Source: Thiotrichales bacterium (GTDB taxonomy: Bacteria > Pseudomonadota > Gammaproteobacteria > UWMA-0217). Taken from it: a DNA stretch of 11,538 nt. Position numbers and translations under genes: made by a program. Position 1 is the first letter of the stretch. Every line of letters starts with the position of its first letter. The stretch covers positions 1 to 11,538 of the forward strand of contig JANTGD010000076.1 of the NCBI GenBank assembly GCA_024763135.1. Direction: 5' to 3'. Under the pieces are notes generated by a model that saw only the letters and a list, made by a program, of their open reading frames with translations, was not told the origin of the DNA and ran no database searches. Positions 6,116-11,538 of the stretch are shown here, in pieces.

Positions 6116-7285
6116 TCAAGCGGTGCGTAATGTATAACCCTGGAGACGACGCGCAAACTCTTGCAGTGAGTTAATGCCCGACTGCTCCGCTTGGCGACAC
6201 CAATCCTGCAGCGCTTTTACCAATTGCTCCTGAGAACTGTAGGTCGTCGTCCACACCGCCTGTAAGCGCTCACGAAATTGGTAAACGGTACACAAACGCT
6301 GATTGAGTTTGAGCGCATTGTCCAAACGCCGCCGCGCAGATGCATCAATCCAGGCCTCATGCCGAAACAACGCCCGGCGAGCCCGATTCAAGACCGTGCG
6401 CACCCCCGAATCGGCTTCGGCCAACTCTTCTTTTAACACCGGTGACATAACCTGGCGCGCGTAACTGGCCAACACATCCAATTTGGTATTGACCACCGCT
6501 TTGACGGTCTCCAGATCCACCGACGCTGCATCCTCGCGAATGACGACTTTGGGTGCTACCCGGCGAATCGTGGCCAGCTTTAATTTCGCGAGCGCCTTGA
6601 GATACAGCCAACCCACATCCAGCTCGAACCAGCGCATGGAAAACCGCGCGGAACTCGGAAATGCGTGATGATTATTGTGCAACTCTTCCCCGCCAATCAA
6701 AATGCCGAGATTGAATACATTCGTTGAGCCATCCTCGGTTTCAAAATTGCGATAGCCTTTGTAATGCCCCAAGCCATTGATCACCCCTGCCGCCCAAAAC
6801 GGAATCCATATCATCTGTACCGCCCAGATGGTGAGCCCAATCGGACCAAATGCGAGCACATCGAGGATTAACATCAAGGCAACGCCCCACAGCGAGTAGC
6901 GCGAGTACAAATGGCGTTCAATCCAATCATCCGGCGTGCCTCGACCATAGTGCGCCAGCGTTTGCTGATTGCGCGCCTCCTCCCCATACAACTCCGCACC
7001 TTTGCGCAGCACCGTTCCAATACCCACAATATGCGGGCTATGGGGATCCTCCGCAGTCTCCACTTTTGCATGGTGCTTGCGGTGAATAGCCACCCACTCT
7101 TTAGTCACCATGCCGGTTGTCAGCCACAACCAAAAACGCATGGCATGGCTGATCACTGGATGAAAATCAACACCCCGATGCGCCTGACCGCGATGCAGAT
7201 AAAGGGTGACAGAAATAATCGTCAGATGTGTCAAAAGTAAGGTGATGAGCACCAGCCCCCACCAAGGTAAATCAAAAATTCCCAT
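6116..7285 (-). CDS. desA: Membrane fatty acid desaturase (DesA-like)
   Basis: Integral-membrane di-iron desaturase expected to introduce a double bond (probably delta-9) into acyl chains of phospholipids or acyl-CoA, raising membrane fluidity aerobically. The three histidine boxes are HRGQAH (31-36), HRKHH (68-72) and HNNHH (203-207), with the extra NGLGH (170-174). Hydrophobic segments lie near 9-30, 44-60, 131-148 and 150-168. The KEWVAIHRKHHAK context resembles Pseudomonas DesA (from memory), hence a tentative symbol. The protein is 389 residues: after the catalytic part (to about 240) comes a 150-residue helical, charged tail ending LQDWCRQAEQSGINSLQEF. The ATG at 7285 follows GAGGA at good spacing. 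The ribosome binding site lies within TTTAGA-GGA-TCTAAA (minus strand, 7299-7285), a short palindrome ending at the start codon. It is monocistronic. Confidence 0.9.
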   Translation of the reverse strand: MGIFDLPWWGLVLITLLLTHLTIISVTLYLHRGQAHRGVDFHPVISHAMRFWLWLTTGMVTKEWVAIHRKHHAKVETAEDPHSPHIVGIGTVLRKGAELYGEEARNQQTLAHYGRGTPDDWIERHLYSRYSLWGVALMLILDVLAFGPIGLTIWAVQMIWIPFWAAGVINGLGHYKGYRNFETEDGSTNVFNLGILIGGEELHNNHHAFPSSARFSMRWFELDVGWLYLKALAKLKLATIRRVAPKVVIREDAASVDLETVKAVVNTKLDVLASYARQVMSPVLKEELAEADSGVRTVLNRARRALFRHEAWIDASARRRLDNALKLNQRLCTVYQFRERLQAVWTTTYSSQEQLVKALQDWCRQAEQSGINSLQEFARRLQGYTLRTA

Positions 7286-7347
7286 TTAGATCCTCTAAAT
7301 TAACGTATGCGGCCGTCTTATCGAAACTGCGACCGTCAATGCAAAGC

Positions 7348-7376
7348 ATTATCACAATAAAAGCGGACATTCCGCT
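7348..7376 (-). promoter_or_regulatory. Candidate desaturase promoter with palindromic operator
   Basis: On the minus strand an extended -10, TGTGATAAT (7356-7348), would start transcription about 55 bases before the desaturase ATG. No good -35 hexamer is present. The -35/spacer region is instead occupied by a perfect palindrome AGCGGA-CAT-TCCGCT (7362-7376), a plausible site for a regulator; desaturase genes are commonly regulated by fatty-acid-responsive TetR-family proteins. The regulator is not identified. Confidence 0.35.
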
Positions 7377-7506
7377 GTCACTAAGGCAATTATCCATAGT
7401 AACGCCTCATTCAGCGTGTTTCTGGGCGCTCAGGCACAAGTCACACCGATGCTGGCATGATTATGCGCTGTCAAGCCGGTGCAACACCGCGGATGAGCGC
7501 CCCAAA

Positions 7507-7581
7507 AGGTTACGACTCGCTGTTGTACTGCTGGGCAAGGGCCGGGGCATTGCCGGCGAGCCGCGCCTTGATCCGTAACCT
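7507..7581. other. Nested stem-loop, about 75 nt
   Basis: Three stems nest in order: AGGTTACG (7507-7514) with CGTAACCT (7574-7581), CAAGG (7536-7540) with CCTTG (7566-7570), and GCCGG (7541-7545) with CCGGC (7553-7557). The left side has a 21-base bulge between the first and second stems, against 3 bases on the right. It could be a small structured RNA, a recombination site or a coincidence. It is not associated with a recognisable gene. Confidence 0.3.
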
Positions 7582-7601
7582 CTGAAGCGCTCCGCACAAG
7601 A

Positions 7602-7626
7602 TTTCACTATAGATTGTCTTAGTCAG
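7602..7626 (+). repeat. Dispersed repeat, lone arm related to 10979-11002
   Basis: 23 of 25 bases match 10981-11005; the core ATTGTCTTAGTCAG is identical. At the other site the sequence is one arm of a 24-bp inverted repeat. No inverted partner is visible near this copy, so it may be a solo end of a deleted element. Confidence 0.6.
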
Positions 7627-7805
7627 GTCTCAACCCGAACAAAGTTGCGCGGGAGGTCCTGCTGTTGCGGGCACAAAAGTGCTGGAGTGAAAACGCCTAA
7701 TGCTATTTTCGAACAACGCCCGGCACTATAGAGCAGAATGCCTCAGTCGTCCATGGAGCCTTGGGGTACCATAGTGGGTAAACGTTTGCCCGGGTTCCTT
7801 AGGGC

Positions 7806-7855
7806 CTGCCGATCGACAAATATCAAGCTGCGGCCCCTTGATATTTACTTGGCAG
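7806..7855 (-). other. Hairpin immediately after the hydantoinase stop codon
   Basis: A perfect 10-bp inverted repeat, AAATATCAAG (7818-7827) and CTTGATATTT (7837-7846), has a 9-base loop and an outer CTGCC/GGCAG pair (7806-7810, 7851-7855). It begins two bases beyond the TAA. The T-rich side is short and the stem AT-rich, so it is at best a weak terminator; a role in mRNA 3'-end protection is equally possible. Confidence 0.45.
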
Positions 7856-7856
7856 C

Positions 7857-9803
7857 TTAGCCGATGTGGTGCGTGAGGATGAGGTTGCCCTGCGCATCAT
7901 TGTGGAGGGTCCAGTTGGGGGCGAGCCAGGTCGTTGCCACGCGTTCGATGATGATAGCTGGCCCTTCGATGTGCTGGCCTTCGGCTAATTGCTGACGCTC
8001 ATACACGGGCACGTCTCCCATACCATGAACAGTACTCAACGCGATCGGCGCGGCGGGTTGCTGCGGTAAACTCAAGGGCAGTTGCAGTGGCGCTTTCGTG
8101 CGCAGCGCACGCAGTCGCAGATTGACGAGCTCCACCGGCACCTCCAGTGCGTACCCGTATTGTGCCTCATGCTGAGCGTGGAAGGCTTCAACGATTTTCT
8201 CCAAATCTGTCTGCCAAGCCAATCTAAGGGTCTCCGATTGGCCCACGTATCGCAGATCGACGCTGGGCTCAAAACGCAACGGCCCTGCCATTTGCGCCTG
8301 CAGGCGCGCCTGCAGTATGGCAAATTCGGCGCTGAGCAGCGCCACCCCCCAGTCGAGCAGCGGGCCGATACGTGTATGGGATAATTGCCTTGCTTCCTCC
8401 GCCGCCACCATGCCCAGGGCAGAGAGCACGCCCGCATACCCCGGCACTATCGCCCGTTGTATTTCCAACTCTTCTGCAAGGCGACAGACATGCAGGCCGC
8501 CCGCTCCTCCAAAGCACATGAGGGTAAAATCCGCCGGGTTGTGGCCCCGCTGAAGCGAAATCACACGCAAGGCCTGAACCATATGTTCATTAGCAATGCT
8601 GAGTATGCCTTCGGCCACTTCGAACGGTTGTAAACCCAAGGACGTTGCAAGCAATTTGATCGCCGCCAGACTGGCGGTTGGGTCCAATGGCAGTGCGCCT
8701 GCCAGTTGCAGAATTTGAGGCAACCGTCCCAACAGCACGTGCGCATCTGTCACTGTGGCTTGCTGTCCGCCGCGGCCGTAGCAGGCTGGCCCGGGATCTG
8801 CACCAGCCGATGCCGGGCCCACCTGGAGCAATCCTCCCGAATCGATCCATGCAATAGAGCCACCACCGGCACCGATGGTGTGCATATCGACCATCGGTAC
8901 CGCCACCGGATAACCCGCGATCTCCCCCTCCGACGTCAAACGAATCTCTCCATCGATGAGTGCCACATCGGTAGAGGTCCCGCCCATGTCGAAGGTCATG
9001 AGTTTAGAGATGCCACTTGCCTGCGCCTGAAACTTGGCGCCTACAAGCCCCCCGGCCGGACCGGACAGCAGCAATTCAACGGCATGCGTGCCAGCATCTC
9101 TGGCCGGGAGGGTGCCACCATGACTCTGCATGACCGCAACCTGCGCTGGCTCGACCGCAGTGGCCAAACGCTCGAGATAGCGCTTCATCAAAGGGCCCAC
9201 ATAGGCATTCAGCCAGGTGGCCATACCCCGTTCGTATTCGCGATATTCATTGAGAACAGCAGACGAGCGGCAGACGAACAACGTTGTGGGCAGCGCCGCT
9301 TCAATCTGTCGCTCCCACCGATCATCGACGAACGAAAACAACAGATTGATGGCCACAGCATTCGGTGCCAGGGCCTCGATGCAACGTAAGAGTGTTTGCA
9401 GATCTTCCTCTGTCAACGGCTCCAAACAGGTCCCATCGGCTGTGATTCGCCCTCCCGTTTCAAGACACAATGCTGCAGGTACCGGCACTGGCTCAGGCTC
9501 CGGTGTGAGTTGATACAACTCGCGGCGCGCCTGACGTCCAATGGTCAGCACATCAGCAAAGCCCCGGTTGGTAATATACGCTGTGCGCACACCCTTGCCT
9601 TCGAGCACCGCATTGGTCGCTACTGTCGAGCCATGCACGATCAATAACTCCTCAAAATCAATGCCCAGCTCTGCGATCCCTTGCAAGATAGCGCGTTCTG
9701 GCGCATTGGGAGACGACAGCACCTTATGGAACTGCACGGTCTCACCCTGCAAATACACAAAGTCGGTGAAGGTGCCACCGGTATCGATCCCGAGTATTTT
9801 CAT
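7857..9803 (-). CDS. Hydantoinase/oxoprolinase family protein, HyuA-type
   Basis: ATP-dependent amidohydrolase subunit of the HyuA/5-oxoprolinase N-half family (N-methylhydantoinase A, acetone carboxylase beta and relatives), acting in the cytoplasm on cyclic amides or related substrates; this protein's own substrate is unknown. The 648 residues hold an actin-like ATPase fold: GIDTGGTFTD (5-14, phosphate-binding loop), HGSTVATNAVLE (57-68), SGPAGG (247-252), FDMGGTSTDVALIDG (271-285) and GAGGGSIAWID (311-321), then GPASAGADPGPACYGRGG (329-346) and FGGAGGLHV (431-439). The C-terminus has GPAIIIE and looks complete. A proline/glutamate run (EPEPVPVP) lies at 102-109. The ATG at 9803 gives the exact family N-terminus, although no strong Shine-Dalgarno is visible. 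The usual HyuB partner is absent from the window on either side. Confidence 0.9.
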   Translation of the reverse strand: MKILGIDTGGTFTDFVYLQGETVQFHKVLSSPNAPERAILQGIAELGIDFEELLIVHGSTVATNAVLEGKGVRTAYITNRGFADVLTIGRQARRELYQLTPEPEPVPVPAALCLETGGRITADGTCLEPLTEEDLQTLLRCIEALAPNAVAINLLFSFVDDRWERQIEAALPTTLFVCRSSAVLNEYREYERGMATWLNAYVGPLMKRYLERLATAVEPAQVAVMQSHGGTLPARDAGTHAVELLLSGPAGGLVGAKFQAQASGISKLMTFDMGGTSTDVALIDGEIRLTSEGEIAGYPVAVPMVDMHTIGAGGGSIAWIDSGGLLQVGPASAGADPGPACYGRGGQQATVTDAHVLLGRLPQILQLAGALPLDPTASLAAIKLLATSLGLQPFEVAEGILSIANEHMVQALRVISLQRGHNPADFTLMCFGGAGGLHVCRLAEELEIQRAIVPGYAGVLSALGMVAAEEARQLSHTRIGPLLDWGVALLSAEFAILQARLQAQMAGPLRFEPSVDLRYVGQSETLRLAWQTDLEKIVEAFHAQHEAQYGYALEVPVELVNLRLRALRTKAPLQLPLSLPQQPAAPIALSTVHGMGDVPVYERQQLAEGQHIEGPAIIIERVATTWLAPNWTLHNDAQGNLILTHHIG

Positions 9804-9838
9804 GCTGCTGAATGTACCACAACTCCAATGCCGTTCAT

Positions 9839-9854
9839 CCGCTATAATCAGCGG
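9839..9854 (+). promoter_or_regulatory. Candidate -10 box within a palindrome
   Basis: TATAAT (9843-9848) lies 33 bases before the ATG at 9882 and is embedded in the inverted repeat CCGCT-ATAATC-AGCGG (9839-9854). A protein bound to the palindrome would cover the -10 region. No convincing -35 is present. The gap to hyuA is only 78 bases, so both divergent genes may respond to this site. Confidence 0.4.
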
Positions 9855-9881
9855 CCCAATTCAGACCACGACACAATAGCC

Positions 9882-10406
9882 ATGTTGAAGTTTTTACCAG
9901 GCCTGGTGCTGGTGCAAGCCGCAGCGATCGCGATGGTGCTTTTGTTTCCACCACCGTCCACGACTGGAGAATGGCTACGGCTGTGCATTATTCTTGGCAC
10001 CTTGACGCTGATTGTCGCATTTTGGTTCGATGCACTGGCCAAACACACCAGCAAAGATATCATTGCCAAAGCGCAGGAAAAATTTGCCAAAGAACGAGAA
10101 GAGCTCAGAGTCAAGGCCGAACGAGAAAAAACCAAGGTTGTCAGGCAATCTCAGAAACAAATCGCCAGGGAAACTTTTAAGGTCAACTCACGAGCCAATG
10201 TCAAAGTGGGAACAGCGCTTGTGGGTATCGCCGGGGTGGGAGCCTTTTTGGTCTTTACCCAGTTTATGTCGCTGGGCCTCGTCGCCTTGGCTGGCGCCGG
10301 TGGCGGGCTCGCGGGCTACTTGACACGCGTGCGCCAGGAAGGAAAGAAACTGCTCGCGCGCTCCGATACCAATGGTAAACAAATCAAGCAGGTCAATCCT
10401 AAGTAG
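9882..10406 (+). CDS. Small membrane protein with coiled-coil, unknown function
   Basis: I do not recognise this 174-residue protein. It has hydrophobic segments at about 5-23 and 33-51, a highly charged Lys/Glu/Arg-rich helix at about 56-98 that is likely a coiled coil, and a Gly/Ala-rich hydrophobic region at about 109-147 that may form one or two more membrane helices. The tail is basic. There is no cleavable signal peptide motif or catalytic signature. The frame is open upstream to 9681, but that part overlaps the hyuA start in antisense, and the TATAAT at 9843 sits before the ATG at 9882, so I start there. No strong ribosome binding site is visible. It is divergent from the hydantoinase gene and followed by repeat-rich DNA. 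A membrane-anchored scaffold is possible but unproven. Confidence 0.75.
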   Translation: MLKFLPGLVLVQAAAIAMVLLFPPPSTTGEWLRLCIILGTLTLIVAFWFDALAKHTSKDIIAKAQEKFAKEREELRVKAEREKTKVVRQSQKQIARETFKVNSRANVKVGTALVGIAGVGAFLVFTQFMSLGLVALAGAGGGLAGYLTRVRQEGKKLLARSDTNGKQIKQVNPK

Positions 10407-10584
10407 TCGCGCAATCGGTCACGCCTTTCTTCGCGCAACCCACACTCAATAGGACGATCGAACGATTTCTACGTTTTTTTTGTACTCGCTCAGTCATATG
10501 CCAGCTGGATGAAAAAACACTTTCTGATGATCTGTTGAAACTACGAGCGAGCAAGCTACGCCAAAACGAAGACTTAACAGCCTG

Positions 10585-10751
10585 TTAAGGAAGCTCTGAT
10601 CAATTCGTAACATGGCATCTTGCGACGCAAAATCGCCACTTCTGCGTTGCGGACCGTCGCAATAGCCAGCTATTACCTGCGATCCACGCCTTGAACGGGA
10701 CGATTTTTCACCACAAGCTGCTCGCGCCAGAATGAATCAGAGCCGCCTTAA
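10585..10751. mobile_element. Imperfect inverted-repeat element, about 167 bp (MITE-like)
   Basis: The first 22 bases (10585-10606, starting TTAAGGAAGCTCTGAT) match the reverse complement of the last 22 (10730-10751, read TTAAGGCGGCTCTGAT) at 18 positions, and an internal AAAATCG/CGATTTT pair near 10630 and 10700 extends the symmetry. The left 44 bases (10587-10630) recur at 2976-3019 with 4 differences, so this is a dispersed family. There is no clear target-site duplication and no coding capacity. Confidence 0.55.
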
Positions 10752-10908
10752 ATGACTCCTATCTCACCGTGATAATTTTAGTTTTCTTGACAAAAGTTAA
10801 GGAAAAAACTGAACTGGTTACCTCAAAATGGCCCCCGAAGCCTGTCCGAGAATTGGAGCATGGATTGCGGTTATGTGAATTGTAACATCGATCCCCGGCC
10901 TGCTTCCT

Positions 10909-11002
10909 ACTAAGACAATCCCTAATAAAGCCTTCGACGCGCGCCTTCTGCCTGAGTACCCGGAGATCCGTTGAATGTGGCTTTACTATGGATTGTCTTA
11001 GT
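10909..11002. repeat. Inverted repeat with 24-bp arms (94 bp)
   Basis: The arms at 10909-10932 and 10979-11002 are reverse complements at 22 of 24 positions, including a 13-base perfect outer block (ACTAAGACAATCC and GGATTGTCTTAGT), around a 46-base centre. The right arm plus its flank recurs at 7602-7626. It could be a tiny mobile element or a long hairpin. No target-site duplication is obvious. Confidence 0.65.
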
Positions 11003-11538
11003 CAGTTTGTGTCATTGGGCTACACCCCAGGAATCTGCTCTAGAAAAAAGAGGCTACTGCAAAAACGTTGAATCTTGCAAAATGACTTCCCGAGATCCGC
11101 TGGAGACTGCATCGAGTCGCCTTAACAGGCGATGAAATCCGGGAACCATCCAGATATATCAACACTTTCGCTCGCCGCTTAATGATCTTCTGACAGAGTC
11201 CTAGCCTGTTGGCACTCACGCACTCTCGAACGCTGTCTTAGTTCGTCTGCAGCTGCTACATCGCAGAATCGGTTGAGCCTTTCACTGCGGCTTGCAAACG
11301 CAGGCTTCGACATGATCATGGCGCGACCTGCTGTTACATGACGGCCTCGCGCGCAAGACAAGCGCCGAGTCCGTCATTTTAAGCTGGACGAGGTACTAGT
11401 TTTGAACAGCCTGGGAGAGAGTGGCACTGTCAACTTAACAGGTTGTTGAAAAACTCTCAGCTGACACGATCCAGCGTTAATTGTGGCTCAAAATGCTCAT
11501 TTACTGCGTGTAAACTGCGCTTTTTCTCCAGATTTTGC

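Larger units (their letters stand above)
7286..7856. other. Intergenic region with regulatory sites and hairpins
   Basis: 571 bases separate the desaturase start from the hydantoinase stop. It contains the candidate desaturase promoter (7348-7376), a nested hairpin (7507-7581), a lone copy of the ATTGTCTTAGTCAG repeat arm (7602-7626) and a hairpin next to the hydantoinase stop (7806-7855). A 79-codon plus-strand frame at 7339-7578 has no family features or ribosome binding site and crosses two of these structures, so I do not call it. I see nothing definable at 7640-7800. Confidence 0.5.
10407..11538. other. Gene-free, repeat-rich region
   Basis: 1.13 kb with no supportable gene. A 60-codon minus-strand frame at 11179-11361 shows no family features. 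Structures seen are the inverted-repeat element at 10585-10751, with the palindrome CTTAACAG-C-CTGTTAAG at 10573-10589 overlapping its left end, and the 24-bp-arm inverted repeat at 10909-11002. Further TTAACAGG motifs occur at 11122 and 11435, the latter running into TTGTTGAAAAACTC. A small TTTAC/GTAAA hairpin lies near 11500. A perfect TTGACA at 10797-10802 has no -10 partner. The whole resembles a graveyard of small mobile-element ends. Confidence 0.55.

Noticed and set aside
7339..7578. 79-codon plus-strand open frame in the desaturase-hydantoinase gap
   Set aside because: No Shine-Dalgarno, atypical composition, and it overlaps regulatory-looking palindromes.
7507..7581. Possible integron attC site
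   Set aside because: The outer arms AGGTTACG/CGTAACCT do not fit the RYYYAAC/GTTRRRY core pattern, and no integrase or cassette array is present.
10797..10802. Perfect TTGACA as a promoter -35 box
   Set aside because: No -10 hexamer at 15-19 bases downstream and no gene follows.
11179..11361. 60-codon minus-strand open frame in the right repeat region
   Set aside because: Short, no family resemblance, no ribosome binding site, and surrounded by non-coding repeats.

Overview
The window looks like chromosomal DNA of a gammaproteobacterium. RpmB, RpmG and FolB closely resemble the enterobacterial and pseudomonad forms as I remember them, base composition is moderately GC-rich, and folB followed directly by a divergent folK-type gene is an arrangement I associate with gammaproteobacteria. 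I cannot place it more finely without a search.

Layout. 1-234: leader with a TATAAT box and no supportable gene. 235-1677 (+): pyruvate kinase. 1725-2900 (-): MidA/NDUFAF7-type SAM-dependent methyltransferase. 3272-4021 (+): PTR1-like pteridine reductase. 4145-4654 and 5012-4656 (-): folK-like and folB genes one base apart. 5191-5605 (+): rpmB-rpmG with a promoter and a strong terminator. 6116-7285 (-): fatty acid desaturase with three histidine boxes and a long helical tail. 7857-9803 (-): hydantoinase/oxoprolinase A-type protein without its usual B partner. 9882-10406 (+): small membrane/coiled-coil protein of unknown function. 10407-11538: 1.1 kb with no convincing gene, rich in inverted and dispersed repeats.

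How the genes relate. FolB and the FolK-like protein act on consecutive pterin steps of folate synthesis, and the convergently transcribed pteridine reductase acts on reduced pterins, so 3272-5012 is a pterin/folate neighbourhood. rpmB-rpmG is a ribosomal operon. The remaining genes are single metabolic units.

The non-coding DNA is the least ordinary part. A 170-bp element at 5851-6020 has 16-bp perfect terminal inverted repeats and a 7-bp direct duplication, which is a MITE-like signature. A second family has an end sequence at both 2976-3019 and 10587-10630 (40/44 identical), the latter inside a ~167-bp inverted-repeat unit. A third has 24-bp inverted arms at 10909-11002, with a lone copy of one arm at 7602-7626. 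I found no CRISPR array, defence island, tRNA, rRNA or intact transposase, and no clearly new multi-gene system.
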